A stretch of 64,000 nucleotides of DNA from Parapedobacter tibetensis (GCF_024704835.1 NZ_JAMXBE010000001.1:186001-250000); one strand, 5' to 3'. Shown: positions 7,305 to 17,517, counted from the first letter of the stretch. A program made the numbers and translations. Notes: generated from the sequence alone by a model not told the origin.

Positions 7305-9323
7305 TCAATTTTGATAGGAAAAATAATTCTTCAACGTTCCCTGATCATGCCCGCCGGGGGACTCTTCCCTGTTCCAGCGAATCTGATCAGCTTTGCCATC
7401 GCCATTTATATCGGCAAAGTAAAATTGAGTAACACTGCTCTGAGAAGTTCCCCTTAACGAATATATTGGATCATCAAAGGTGCCGTCGCCTTTGGAACGG
7501 TATAATTTGAGTTTTCCCAAATAAGCATTGGGATTCCAATAGATCTTATCCGCCTTGCCGTCCCCAGTTACATCGGTGAAATAAAAGGTGGTTTGGGCGC
7601 TTTCACTGCCTCCGTTGGTATTGGAGTTGCTCCAGCTAAACGTACCGTCGCCGTTAGCTATATATACCCGGGTATGCCCGGAGTCAAAGGTGGGGTTCCA
7701 GTAGATCTTATCCGCCTTGCCGTCCCCAGTTACATCGGTGAAATAAAAGGTGGTTTGGGCGCTTTCACTGCCTCCGTTGGTATTGGAGTTGCTCCAGCTA
7801 AACGTACCATCGCCGTTAGCTATATATACCCGGGTATGCCCGGAGTCAAAGGTGGGGTTCCAGTAAATCTTATCCGCCTTGCCGTCTCCGGTCACATCAG
7901 CAAAATAAAAGGTAGTGCTATTACTTTCGCTGCCTCCGTTGGTGTTGGAGTTGCTCCAGCTAAACGTACCGTCGCCGTTAGCTATATATACCCGGGTGCG
8001 CCCGGAGTCAAAAGTGGGATTCCAGTAGATCTTATCCGCCTTGCCGTCTCCGGTCACATCAGCAAAATAAAAGGTGGTTTGGGCGCTTTCACTGCCTCCG
8101 TTGGTGTTGGAGTTACTCCAGCTAAACGTACCGTCGCCGTTAGCTATATATACCCGGGTATGCCCGGAGTCAAAAGTGGGATTCCAGTAGATCTTATCCG
8201 CCTTGCCGTCTCCGGTCACATCAGCAAAATAAAAGGTAGTGCTATTACTTTCGCTGCCTCCGTTCGTATTGGAGTTCAGAAAAGTGAAGGTGCCATTCCC
8301 ATTGGATTTATATACCCGAGTATGGCCAGAATCATATGTAGGATTCCAATAAATCTTTTCCTCCACCCCATCACCAGTTACATCGGCAAAATAATAGCGG
8401 GTATTAGCGCTTGCACTGATACCATTAGTATCATAGTGCCCACCGTCAAATATCGCAGGGATAAACGTAGCAGTGATCGCCCAATGATCCGATGGCCAAT
8501 TACCATTATAACTAGTTGTTATCACTTTTGAATTTATATAAGCCAGATCCCTGGAACAAAAAATCCAATCCAATTTGGAGGTACCAGTAGCATCCCATCC
8601 GTGAAATGTGGGGCCACTTTCGCTGTGCGTACACACCATGTTGTTGCTCCCCTTGATGTTTTTGATGATGGAAATTTCCGGAGTACCCGGTTTTGCATTG
8701 AAGTCGCCGAACACGATTACCGGCAAGCCTTGGGAATGTTGTTCAACAACATCTTTTACCACATTGGCTGTTGCTACCCGCTCGCTCGATGATTCGGTAC
8801 TCCAGTGGCTATTGCAAACAAAATACTCCTTGTTTGTGGCATTATCTAGCAAAATAACCCAGGAACCACTCCTATTTTGTATTAACTGGATCTGAAAAGT
8901 GTCTTCGTCCAGGCGCGTAAAGCGGTTGCTCTTATAAAAGATCACCTTGGGTGAGCCAAAGCCGGCAGATTCGTTCATGTAATAATCGTAACCTGCCGAA
9001 GTCATCTGGGTTTGCATCCAGGTTTCAAACCAGTTGTCAGCAAATTCTTGTAATCCAACAATATCCGGATTATTATCCGTAATGGTTTGAAGAATGATAC
9101 CTTTCCGTTCATCCAACGATTGCGGGTCATTAGCATCGTGGTGCCTGATGTTGAAAGACATCACCTTAATTGCATTTGCAACATCGGCCTGTTGCGGGGA
9201 AAGCATGGCGTTCCTATTTAAAAGTAACGCATCGTTATCGGTCGGTAGTTGTATCAGCTCCGACTTGCAGCCTGCAAACGCTAAACTGACAATCAATATA
9301 GAAAACAGTCTCATATTTATCAT
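7305..9323 (-). CDS. Endonuclease/exonuclease/phosphatase-family lipoprotein fused to FG-GAP-like repeats
   Basis: A 672-residue lipoprotein (lipobox AFAGC, Cys19). Residues about 52-292 form an EEP-superfamily hydrolase. The active-site set is complete: N58 in SFNIRH, E93 in GLQEF, the GDFNAKPG motif, and the terminal SDHW. Members cut phosphoester bonds in DNA, inositol phosphates or sphingomyelin. Residues about 310-672 hold seven 54-residue FG-GAP/VCBS-like repeats with calcium-loop sequences such as DVTGDGKAD. Such repeats build beta-propellers or adhesive stalks. It lies downstream of the GH106 gene with its own promoter box. Substrate is uncertain: extracellular DNA or a phospho-ester glycolipid are both possible. 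Confidence 0.88.
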   Translation of the reverse strand: MINMRLFSILIVSLAFAGCKSELIQLPTDNDALLLNRNAMLSPQQADVANAIKVMSFNIRHHDANDPQSLDERKGIILQTITDNNPDIVGLQEFADNWFETWMQTQMTSAGYDYYMNESAGFGSPKVIFYKSNRFTRLDEDTFQIQLIQNRSGSWVILLDNATNKEYFVCNSHWSTESSSERVATANVVKDVVEQHSQGLPVIVFGDFNAKPGTPEISIIKNIKGSNNMVCTHSESGPTFHGWDATGTSKLDWIFCSRDLAYINSKVITTSYNGNWPSDHWAITATFIPAIFDGGHYDTNGISASANTRYYFADVTGDGVEEKIYWNPTYDSGHTRVYKSNGNGTFTFLNSNTNGGSESNSTTFYFADVTGDGKADKIYWNPTFDSGHTRVYIANGDGTFSWSNSNTNGGSESAQTTFYFADVTGDGKADKIYWNPTFDSGRTRVYIANGDGTFSWSNSNTNGGSESNSTTFYFADVTGDGKADKIYWNPTFDSGHTRVYIANGDGTFSWSNSNTNGGSESAQTTFYFTDVTGDGKADKIYWNPTFDSGHTRVYIANGDGTFSWSNSNTNGGSESAQTTFYFTDVTGDGKADKIYWNPNAYLGKLKLYRSKGDGTFDDPIYSLRGTSQSSVTQFYFADINGDGKADQIRWNREESPGGHDQGTLKNYFSYQN
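7308..8396 (-). repeat. Seven tandem 162-bp coding repeats (FG-GAP-like)
   Basis: Unit starts on the minus strand fall at 8396, 8234, 8072, 7910, 7748, 7586 and 7424, exactly 162 bp (54 codons) apart. The first unit and the last two are diverged and the seventh is truncated. The inner units are nearly identical in DNA, differing mainly at SAQTT versus SNSTT, FADV versus FTDV, and GHTR versus GRTR. This points to recent expansion by recombination or slippage inside the gene, and to likely length variation between strains. Confidence 0.95.
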
Positions 9324-9635
9324 AATTAGTTATTTCGTTATTGGTTACTCGTCCCGTTATCTTCGTTCCCTGCTGGGCCTGTACTATACAGGTCTGCAAA
9401 CGTAAAACAACAATAGATAGTAGATTTGTCTCGCCATAGATAAGTTAATATTTGAGATTTAATAATTAATGATTACGATTAAACTTGAATTATACGTTAT
9501 AGCATCACTATCCATCAATCCATTTCACACATGATTCTCGATAAACGAAAATGCAAAGCGCAGCCTATACCACTTCATTATTTACACAGTTCCGATATTA
9601 ACACGATTAATTCTTAAGGTTTACAATCACACCGC
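9324..9635. other. 312-bp intergenic gap between the GH106 and EEP genes
   Basis: AT-rich spacer. It contains the candidate promoter of the EEP-FG-GAP gene near 9400. No convincing hairpin terminator for the GH106 gene, no small ORF and no RNA gene were recognised. Confidence 0.6.
9397..9404 (-). promoter_or_regulatory. Candidate -7 promoter box for the EEP-FG-GAP gene
   Basis: The minus strand reads TACGTTTG, an exact TAnnTTTG match, about 75 bp before the start codon at 9323. It suggests this gene can be transcribed separately from the SusC-SusD-GH106 genes upstream. Confidence 0.4.
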
Positions 9636-12600
9636 TTATTGCAGCAGCCTCACCGGCCCTAGCAAACCCGATGGCAACAGTTCAGCATCTTTCTTAAATT
9701 CAATATTCGTGTTCGTCAGCCTTTTCTCCGGCGGGAGGGCAGCATCCCCGATCAAGCGATTTGGCCAGAGATTAATCACCTCGATTTTTAGTATATTATT
9801 ACGCTCTTTTACCGCTTCCGAGATATCAATACGCCAGGGTGCTGTCCAAACAATACCAAGGTCTTTCCCATTGAGCCATACCTGAGCAATGTTTTTCACT
9901 ACGCCAAGGTCCAATAATATCGACTTCCCTGTTTCGAGTGCTTGATCAAGATCAAATTCCTTCGTGTAAATAGCGCTACCTGAATAGTACATTATCTGTT
10001 CATCAGGATGTTTGCTCCAGTCTTGCAATGAATTGAATTCCACTGACTCGGGGCCACCCCATTTGGGATCGAAATGAACGTTCCATGTTTCACTGATATC
10101 CTTCATATCTGATAAAGCAGACGTGTCTTGCCACAACCATGCTTTACCTTGTTGTACCGTTGCACTCGGTGATTTCGGAAACACAATAAATACCGACTGG
10201 AACTCATCGAACTCAAGAGGTAGAGCCACCCTCTCTTCATTCACATGATATGATGGCTGTAAGATTCTGCCATTAATGGCGTCCCAGATCTCTGGCTTTC
10301 TATTTTTAACACGGAATAGGCATGTTGTTTTCGTTCGTTGTTTCTTCCGGTTCGTTAAAAAATATATCTCCGCTTCAGGAGTGGTACGATGGATAAAATC
10401 TATCCATGCATCGTTACCCGTATATTCAAAATCTGGTTTTACGCCATCCTGCAGCAGCACATTTCTGATGGTTTCGCCGGTAAACATACGGCCTTTGCCG
10501 TAGCTGTTTATTTTCACATGGACACCGTCGTTTTGCGCCCACACGTTTGATGCAATACGTTTTATTTCTTCATCGCATTCAGGATGGTTTTTTAATCCGG
10601 AATCTGTTAATGGCCTAGGCCCAATGACCGTGGCCCCTGCATGCACTAGCTCCCTGATTTTCTGTATCACGGAAAGGGGCATCTTTTCTGTATCAGGAAG
10701 CACCAGTATACGATAACTCATCCCATCGGGCAATACGACAAGGCCATTTTTAACGGCCAGTCGAGTCAAAACGACTTCCTCATTACATACATCATAATCA
10801 TATCCCTTACCCAGCGATGGGTCTACATGTTTCTGTTCAACCAGATTAGGGACAATATCGCCATTATAAAACAGCACATCAGCCACAAACATGCCCGCCT
10901 GTAGTAAATACTGGCAACGCGCGATATAATCGAAAAAAGGGCCTGACTTTTCCCACCACGTTACATTCGGATTAAAATGCGTGCCGGCACCATATTCATA
11001 CCCGGGTTTTCCATCACGGGGGCGGGTAGCCGTTGAGGTATGGATAGCTATTCGGTTTATTCCCTCGCAGTAAGCACGGTCCAGAGACTGCTTTAATGAG
11101 CCGGGATAGTCCAGCCAGTGCCTCATCGTAGTAAATGCTTCTGCAGAAGCCGTCTTCCGGCCGTATAAATGCGCAGCGGATGCGACCATTTTAGTTACTT
11201 TATTTTGGCCGTAGTCTAAGCGCGAAATTCCATAAGACTTGTCATCTATTAAGGTAGACTGATCTTCATGATTTGGCCCCAGCCAGAATTCGCCCATTGG
11301 CATATCACTTCTGCCAAGATTTTTCAATCCATCCAGGCAAATGGTGCCTGACCGACTGGGGCCGGCCGCCTCGTTCTGCACTTGCAGGCCCTGCTCATGA
11401 CACAGTTCGGCAAAGCGCTGATAATGCTCGTCGGCCATACAATCAGCAATCGTTTTTCGGTAATCATTCAAAAACCGATCGGATATTTCTGCGCTTCCAA
11501 TTAGGTATCCTGACAGGACAGGTAGGTAAAATGTGGCATCATATCCCCGATAGTGCTTAAATTTCTCAAGGATTTTTTCTGTCCAGTTTGGGAAACCGTC
11601 TTCAAAACTATCGTCACAGAAATAAGCAGGTTTCGTATCTTCTTTTGCCGCCTCGTCAATAAATATTTTCCCCAGTTTCTCAAACTGTATTTCAAGTCCC
11701 TTGCGGTCAAACCAATCAATTGACAGTCCATCGGCCTCGGGTTGAGCGATCATCAGGCGTGAGCCCGTCATGCGGTGCCCTGTACGGACAATGGTCCAGT
11801 TACCCGGTGGCACCTCCCACTCCAAATACCCATCATCCTTTACATATGATGCTAGGTCGATTACCTGTGACAAGGGGATCGGCCGATCCTCAGTCGCATT
11901 CTTCCATGGGGTCCTAGTCGGCTCCATGACGTCAGTCGCTTTGGCAAAGTTACTAGCATCTTTACGATTGGCCTTGGCAGTAAGAACGGATTCCCGGTCA
12001 CTGCTAATTTTACTTTTGCCCTTATGAGGAGTTAATATCGCGATAACAGCGGTATCGCGATAATCGAGCTCCTCAAGCGGCAGATCGATATAGTCTTTAT
12101 ATCCCGGAGGATTAAACACATGATCATAGCCATCACGGCCACCGGGTATCGGAAGCTTCCCTGAAAACAAGGAAGGGCCCTTCACCTCCAGTTCTGTTTG
12201 TAAATACCATCTGCCAGCATGTTCAGGAGCAATCCATGGCCCTCCCATACACCAACCGGAGCTTAAATTTATCCCTACTTCAATACCAAGTCGCTTTGCT
12301 TCTTTCATGGCATGGCGATACAGCGCTTTCCATTCATCTGAAAGAAACTTTGCACCTTGAGGAAAGGGAATGCCGCCTAAGCCGCCGGATGAATTAACCA
12401 AAAGTACACCACCCATTCCCTTATCCCCGAATTCTTCCAGATCACGGGTTATTCCTTCTTTGTCAATCAAACCATTAAACCACCACCAATAGCAGGATGA
12501 TTTACTCGCATCTGGTGGAGAAATAAAGTTAACGAATAGTTCATCGGATCTTGAGTTGAGGGATTTGATCGCATCATTCCCTGCCCATTCCGCCCGCCCG

Positions 12601-12680
12601 GAACGGGAAAGCAAAGCAAGGCTAGCTGTCGTGACTGCGCCTATTTGAATAAACTTTCTACGATCAATGCTTTTCTTCAT
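9636..12680 (-). CDS. Glycoside hydrolase, GH106-type alpha-L-rhamnosidase
   Basis: A 1014-residue exported hydrolase. The N-terminus has a twin-arginine signal (DRRKFIQIG plus a hydrophobic stretch ending near residue 30), so it is probably folded before export. Residues about 50-130 resemble the GH106 entry motif: YWWWFNGLIDKEGITRDL, then GMGGVLLVNSSGG and the GINLSSGWCMGGPW strand of the barrel. The C-terminal 130 residues are a jelly-roll carbohydrate-binding fold (VWLNGKDLGIVWTAPWRID). GH106 enzymes release terminal L-rhamnose from pectin side chains and other glycans. It follows SusD by 64 bp, forming a small polysaccharide utilisation operon. Catalytic glutamates were not individually assigned. 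The fold family is clearer than the exact substrate. Confidence 0.78.
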   Translation of the reverse strand: MKKSIDRRKFIQIGAVTTASLALLSRSGRAEWAGNDAIKSLNSRSDELFVNFISPPDASKSSCYWWWFNGLIDKEGITRDLEEFGDKGMGGVLLVNSSGGLGGIPFPQGAKFLSDEWKALYRHAMKEAKRLGIEVGINLSSGWCMGGPWIAPEHAGRWYLQTELEVKGPSLFSGKLPIPGGRDGYDHVFNPPGYKDYIDLPLEELDYRDTAVIAILTPHKGKSKISSDRESVLTAKANRKDASNFAKATDVMEPTRTPWKNATEDRPIPLSQVIDLASYVKDDGYLEWEVPPGNWTIVRTGHRMTGSRLMIAQPEADGLSIDWFDRKGLEIQFEKLGKIFIDEAAKEDTKPAYFCDDSFEDGFPNWTEKILEKFKHYRGYDATFYLPVLSGYLIGSAEISDRFLNDYRKTIADCMADEHYQRFAELCHEQGLQVQNEAAGPSRSGTICLDGLKNLGRSDMPMGEFWLGPNHEDQSTLIDDKSYGISRLDYGQNKVTKMVASAAHLYGRKTASAEAFTTMRHWLDYPGSLKQSLDRAYCEGINRIAIHTSTATRPRDGKPGYEYGAGTHFNPNVTWWEKSGPFFDYIARCQYLLQAGMFVADVLFYNGDIVPNLVEQKHVDPSLGKGYDYDVCNEEVVLTRLAVKNGLVVLPDGMSYRILVLPDTEKMPLSVIQKIRELVHAGATVIGPRPLTDSGLKNHPECDEEIKRIASNVWAQNDGVHVKINSYGKGRMFTGETIRNVLLQDGVKPDFEYTGNDAWIDFIHRTTPEAEIYFLTNRKKQRTKTTCLFRVKNRKPEIWDAINGRILQPSYHVNEERVALPLEFDEFQSVFIVFPKSPSATVQQGKAWLWQDTSALSDMKDISETWNVHFDPKWGGPESVEFNSLQDWSKHPDEQIMYYSGSAIYTKEFDLDQALETGKSILLDLGVVKNIAQVWLNGKDLGIVWTAPWRIDISEAVKERNNILKIEVINLWPNRLIGDAALPPEKRLTNTNIEFKKDAELLPSGLLGPVRLLQ

Positions 12681-12744
12681 TATGCTTTGATTTGATATAT
12701 GGGTGGCTAAAAACGCTTTACACTGGATTAGTTTATATGCCCCG

Positions 12745-14295
12745 TTAAAATGGATAACCCGGATTCTGCGTGAGATCGGGGTTGAGTTCCCGCTCCGACT
12801 GCGGTATGGGATATAGGAGACGAGTTGCCGTTACTTCATATGAAGCAGGTACCAGGTAATTATATTTTTCCTTCTGTGCAATCCCGTAGGCGGTCAACAC
12901 TTCCACCGCTTTGCCTGAACGCAGCAAATCAAACCAGCGGTGGTTCTCAAAAGCGAGTTCCACGCGACGCTCATGTGCAATCGCCTCACGCAACGCATCC
13001 TGATCCGTAATAGTCACGGGAGATATCCCTGCACCAAATGCGCGGTCTCTCACCTCATTCAAAAACAACAGCGCCTCATTTGATTTATTCTGCTCGTTTA
13101 ACGCTTCGGCCAGTAACAGCAATGCATCCGCATACCGGTAAACGGGCCAGTTGTCATCGGTGTTACTCGCAATGGAATGTGGGTTCAGGTATTTCTTGAT
13201 ATAAGGCACACTCGTTGTACCTGGGGCAGGAGTATAACCCACGATGCTTTTATTGGCCGTGATTGCAAACACATTGCTGGCGTTGTACGTGCCTTCGGCT
13301 ATAGCGATGGAGGCATCGAGCCGGGTATCATCCGGTTCATACGCAGCAATCATATTCTCGGTTGGCGTATTCCATCCACCGGCTGTTATGTTATTCGCTT
13401 GCACACCGGTTATCGGTGTAGTATTGGCTGTACGAGGCAAAAACCGGTAAATAAAATCACTTTGCTGGCCGCCTTGTGCCCCCTCCCGATATTGCACTTC
13501 AAAAATAGATTCGCGGCTGTTTTTATTGGCCGTTGAAAAAACGGAAGCATACTCGGGCAAAAGCTGGTAACCCATGGCAGGCAGTGTTTTGAGCAAACTT
13601 TCGGCATCCGGATACCGTTGCAGCGTGAGGTACACCTCGGCTAACAGCATGGTTGCCGCACCTTTGGTAGCTTCTCCCGTTTGCGGGAAGTCCGCCGGAA
13701 CTTGCAACTTATCGATGGCTTCCTGAGCGTCTGCTATGATCTGCTCATATACCTCTTCGGCCGATGAACGGAGCAGAAAAGCATCTTCCGCTACTTTTGT
13801 TTCCTTTAGAAACAGCGGTACACCGCCAAAATAGCGCACAAGCCTGAAGTAATTGAAAGCTCGTAGGAATTTGGCTTGGCCTTCGATATCCACCCTTGCT
13901 TCCTCGGGTATATCAGCCAAGGGCAATCGTTCGATGACAATATTTGCTCTTGAAATACCCTTGTAGCAATGGAAGTAGACCGCATTGGTATAGGCATTGT
14001 TGGGTGCATCGGTAAAGTCCGCGATGTTCTCGCGGTATTGATATGCCGTACCGCGATTGACCTCATAGTATTCATAATGCGTGTTATCAGTACGCATTTC
14101 AGCGGTGTAAAAATCATTGACCAGTACGTCGCGCAGCGGTGCATAAGCGGCAGCAAGGGCCTGCCTGAAGTGTGCTTCGGTTTGATAAAAGGTCATGCCC
14201 GACTGTGAGTCTTCCGGCGAGAGCGCTATAAAGCTCTTGTTACAGGATGTGCTGGTAACAGCAAGTATAAAAAGGGAATAAACGATCTTCTTCAT
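12745..14295 (-). CDS. SusD/RagB-type outer-membrane glycan-binding lipoprotein
   Basis: A 516-residue lipoprotein (lipobox STSC, Cys18). It shows the SusD pattern: an N-terminal FYQTEAHFRQALAAAYAPL helix, TPR-like helices (FLRAFNYFRLVRYFGGVPL), and the C-terminal block RRVELAFENHRWFDLLRSGK followed by YPIPQSE near the end. SusD proteins cap the SusC barrel at the cell surface and bind glycan. It lies 43 bp after SusC and 64 bp before the GH106 gene, all on one strand, so SusC-SusD-GH106 is one transcription unit by spacing. The bound glycan is probably rhamnose-containing, inferred from the GH106 neighbour. Confidence 0.95.
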   Translation of the reverse strand: MKKIVYSLFILAVTSTSCNKSFIALSPEDSQSGMTFYQTEAHFRQALAAAYAPLRDVLVNDFYTAEMRTDNTHYEYYEVNRGTAYQYRENIADFTDAPNNAYTNAVYFHCYKGISRANIVIERLPLADIPEEARVDIEGQAKFLRAFNYFRLVRYFGGVPLFLKETKVAEDAFLLRSSAEEVYEQIIADAQEAIDKLQVPADFPQTGEATKGAATMLLAEVYLTLQRYPDAESLLKTLPAMGYQLLPEYASVFSTANKNSRESIFEVQYREGAQGGQQSDFIYRFLPRTANTTPITGVQANNITAGGWNTPTENMIAAYEPDDTRLDASIAIAEGTYNASNVFAITANKSIVGYTPAPGTTSVPYIKKYLNPHSIASNTDDNWPVYRYADALLLLAEALNEQNKSNEALLFLNEVRDRAFGAGISPVTITDQDALREAIAHERRVELAFENHRWFDLLRSGKAVEVLTAYGIAQKEKYNYLVPASYEVTATRLLYPIPQSERELNPDLTQNPGYPF

Positions 14296-14338
14296 GAGAA
14301 ATAGGATTATGTTTTACACGATAAATCAACCTAAGCCT

Positions 14339-17300
14339 TTACCTGAATGATGTGCTGATACCGAAAGAATAGGTACGTGGCACCGGGTAGGCATTCTCAT
14401 CCACTCCGATGCCCCTTGTGGCATCCAGCCCGCTAAAATTAATCTCGGGATTCATCCCGGTATATCCCGTGATGACCAATGCTTGCTGTATAGAAGCATA
14501 CACCCGTAAGTGTTTCATCAGGAGATTATTTTTAAGCGGCACGGTATAGCCAAGGGAAATATTCTTAACAGTTAGGTACGAACCGTTTTCTACCCACTGC
14601 GAGTTGACCGAGCGGCCAATCGCCGTGGTATTGACCAAGGTGCGGGGATAAGTACCAGACCCGGGATTTTCTTCAGACCGCCAGCGGTCTTTTGCTGCCG
14701 CCACGAGATTTCTTGATCCATCCATATTGGTTTGATAGGCCCATTTCACGGGGTTCAGTATGTCTCCGCCTACCGATCCAGCCATGGTGATGTTCAGGTC
14801 AAAGTTTTTATACCTGAAATCGTTCGAGAAGCCAAATTGAAAATCGGGGGTTGGGTCGCCAATAAACGTGCGGTCGTTTACATCATCAATTACCCCATCG
14901 GGCACCCCATTCGGACCGGAAACGTCCCGTACCTTGATCGTCCCAACAGCCGAGTAATTATTGCCCGCGATATACTGAGCAGAGTTGGCCAGATCCTCAG
15001 CATCTTTATACAGGCCTTCATATATAAATCCATAAAACTCGCCTAACCTACGTCCTTCCTGATTGCGGAAATAATCGGAAGAAACGGTGTTATTCCGCCG
15101 GATGAAGCCTGGTGCTACCAGCGATTTAATTAGGTTCCTATCAAACGATACATTCAAACTGGAGTTCCACTGGAGGTTACCGGTCAGATTGGTGGTACTC
15201 ACTCCAATTTCATGTCCCCAGAACTCAAAAACCCCAATATTATATTGGATGCTGGAGAACCCCGAAGCCTGCGGGATAGGCCTACTTTGAATCATTCCGT
15301 CGGTTATCTTATGGTAGTAATCATAGGTCAATGACAGCCGGTTGGCCAGCAAACTCACATCCAATCCGATATCAAACTGTTTATTGCGTTCCCATTCCAA
15401 GTCATCATTGCCCAAATTGCCTATGGTAATACCCGGCACCATCGAACCATCAAACACGTAGTTGTAGTCTCCCAGAGTAGCCACATGCACATAGTTTCCG
15501 AAACTATTATTGCCTGTTATCCCGTAACTCGCCCGCAGCTTCAACAGGTTAATTTGCTCAAACCGATCCATAAAACTTTCATCACTAATGATCCACCCGG
15601 CAGAGATGGAGGGAAAATATCCGTATTTTCTGTTGTTTCCGAAACGCGACGATCCGTCCTGCCGGATTGCGGCCGACAGCAAATACTTACCTTTGTAATT
15701 ATAATTTAAGCGGGCAATTGTTGAGAGCAAAGAATAGTGAGTGGTATTGCTGCTCCCTCCACTGATGACCGTGGCGGCATTGATCCATTCCACCTCGTCG
15801 CTCGGAAACTCGGTTCCAGTCACCGTGTTGCTTTCCTGGTCAAACCGCTGTGCGGAATACCCGAGCATAGCCTCCATGTGGTGCTCGTTGAGGAACGTCT
15901 TATTGTATTGTAGATTCGCTTCGGCCGTCCACGAGTAATTGTCGACCGCCGTACTGACGCCCGTGGCGATTCCGGTTTGGACAACCGTTGATGGGATGAA
16001 ATAATTACGTGTTTCAGCACCTTTGTCGACACCCAGGTTGGTATTCAGACTCAATCCTTCCAGAAACTCATAGCTCAAGAACGCATTTCCCAGGATGCGT
16101 GTGGTTTTATAATCGTCTTTTATTTGGGTAAACAATGCATACGGGTTGATGTTGGTGACCATGCCTGGCGTATTCACGTTGATTGGGAAGCTTCCATCAG
16201 GATTTATATGCGGAGTAATCGGACTTGCTTCCACCGCTTTCTGGAACCAACCACCAACCCCGTCACTGTTCAACCGGTTATTATGGTCAATACGGTAGCT
16301 GGGAGCAATATTAAAGCCTATTTTTAATTTATCTGCCAATGTCAGGTCTTGGTTAAGGCGTAATGAAAAAAGCCTGGTACCGGTATTAATGATGACGCCC
16401 TGCTGTTCTTGGTACCCCGCAACAACGGTAGAAGTCGAATTCTCGCGGGCGGTAGAAATAGTCAGATCATAATTTTGAATGGGCGCCGTACGCGTAAGCA
16501 ACTGATACCAGTTGGTGCCCTCTCCATACTGCTCCGGGTTTTGATATATGGGATCCAACGTTCCAGTAAAACCTTCATATTTTACCCGGTCTTCATGGCG
16601 CTCTTTCATGAATTGCGCGAATTCGCGGGCATTCATCATATTCGGCACCCTGTTCCCGGGTATTTGCTGGATACCGTAGTTGCTGTTGAAGTCAACCTTT
16701 GCATCACCGACCTTCGCACGTTTCGTGGTAATGAGGATTACCCCATTAGCGGCCCGGGAGCCATATAATGCAGTGGCCGAAGCATCTTTCAATACGGTAA
16801 ACGTCTCTATTTCGGATGGATTTATATTGTTGATACTTCCGGTAATGGGCAATCCGTCGATCACAAACAACGGCTGACTGCTTGAAAACAATGATGCTGC
16901 CCCGCGTATCCGGAATGACATTCCTCTGCCCGGTTGTCCACTACTCTGTGCAATCTGCACACCGGCTACTTTTCCCTGAAGCTGTTGGGCAAACTGCCCT
17001 ACGGGCATATCCTGTAATTGTGCGGCGCTCACCTCTGCAATGGATCCGGTGACCTCGCGTTTGCGCTGTTTACCATAGGCAACTTCTACCTCTTGCAGCA
17101 GTACGTTGCCGCTCATCTCAATATCAAGTTCTTGTTTTTCGCCCGCCGTAACTTTTACATTTGCAAACTTCACAGGCTCATAACCCACATAGCTAGCAAC
17201 GACCGTGTAAACACCAGTTGCCAAGCTAATCGAGTAGTTTCCGTTGGCATCGGTTTTTGTGCCGATTGTTATTCCTGAGATAGATACAGAAGCCCCAACT

Positions 17301-17446
17301 AGAGGAAGCTGTCCATCAGTGATCTTTCCATGGATAATGCCGTTCCCACTTTCTTGCGAAAACACCAGCATTCCACAAAACACAAAAAGGGTTGTCAAAC
17401 AGGCACTCCAACACTTTAAAATGCTTTCATAATGTTTATTTATCAT
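14339..17446 (-). CDS. SusC/RagA-type TonB-dependent outer-membrane transporter
   Basis: A 1035-residue protein. After the signal peptide (ending near residue 30) comes a carboxypeptidase-regulatory-like domain (about 37-115, GKITDGQLPLVGASVSI). The plug carries the SusC signatures GKVAGVQIAQSSGQPG and PLFVIDGLPI, and a long beta-barrel ends in aromatic/basic ISTSFR. It imports oligosaccharides with its SusD partner, powered by TonB-ExbBD. It is the first gene of the SusC-SusD-GH106 unit and is divergent from a DeoR-type regulator 356 bp away. No ECF sigma/anti-sigma pair or hybrid two-component regulator is adjacent, which makes the DeoR protein the prime candidate controller. Confidence 0.96.
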   Translation of the reverse strand: MINKHYESILKCWSACLTTLFVFCGMLVFSQESGNGIIHGKITDGQLPLVGASVSISGITIGTKTDANGNYSISLATGVYTVVASYVGYEPVKFANVKVTAGEKQELDIEMSGNVLLQEVEVAYGKQRKREVTGSIAEVSAAQLQDMPVGQFAQQLQGKVAGVQIAQSSGQPGRGMSFRIRGAASLFSSSQPLFVIDGLPITGSINNINPSEIETFTVLKDASATALYGSRAANGVILITTKRAKVGDAKVDFNSNYGIQQIPGNRVPNMMNAREFAQFMKERHEDRVKYEGFTGTLDPIYQNPEQYGEGTNWYQLLTRTAPIQNYDLTISTARENSTSTVVAGYQEQQGVIINTGTRLFSLRLNQDLTLADKLKIGFNIAPSYRIDHNNRLNSDGVGGWFQKAVEASPITPHINPDGSFPINVNTPGMVTNINPYALFTQIKDDYKTTRILGNAFLSYEFLEGLSLNTNLGVDKGAETRNYFIPSTVVQTGIATGVSTAVDNYSWTAEANLQYNKTFLNEHHMEAMLGYSAQRFDQESNTVTGTEFPSDEVEWINAATVISGGSSNTTHYSLLSTIARLNYNYKGKYLLSAAIRQDGSSRFGNNRKYGYFPSISAGWIISDESFMDRFEQINLLKLRASYGITGNNSFGNYVHVATLGDYNYVFDGSMVPGITIGNLGNDDLEWERNKQFDIGLDVSLLANRLSLTYDYYHKITDGMIQSRPIPQASGFSSIQYNIGVFEFWGHEIGVSTTNLTGNLQWNSSLNVSFDRNLIKSLVAPGFIRRNNTVSSDYFRNQEGRRLGEFYGFIYEGLYKDAEDLANSAQYIAGNNYSAVGTIKVRDVSGPNGVPDGVIDDVNDRTFIGDPTPDFQFGFSNDFRYKNFDLNITMAGSVGGDILNPVKWAYQTNMDGSRNLVAAAKDRWRSEENPGSGTYPRTLVNTTAIGRSVNSQWVENGSYLTVKNISLGYTVPLKNNLLMKHLRVYASIQQALVITGYTGMNPEINFSGLDATRGIGVDENAYPVPRTYSFGISTSFR

Positions 17447-17490
17447 AACGATTTAATTGGTATATAATGGCATTAAGTGAATTGGTAACT

Positions 17491-17498
17491 CAAAATTA
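17491..17498 (-). promoter_or_regulatory. Candidate -7 promoter box for the SusC operon
   Basis: The minus strand reads TAATTTTG, an exact TAnnTTTG match, about 45 bp before the SusC start at 17446. No good TTTG -33 element is visible upstream, which would fit a promoter that is weak or factor-dependent. Confidence 0.4.
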
Positions 17499-17517
17499 GC
17501 GCGAATAAGTAAATTAT

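Noticed and set aside
7308-8396. Regular repeats considered as a CRISPR array
   Set aside because: Units are 162 bp, contiguous, in frame and coding; there are no spacers and no cas genes.
7593-8531. 312-codon plus-strand open frame with repeated VGVAPAKRTVAVSYIYPG-like units
   Set aside because: It is the exact antisense of the FG-GAP repeats of the minus-strand EEP gene. The repeat period of 162 bp keeps the opposite frame free of stops.
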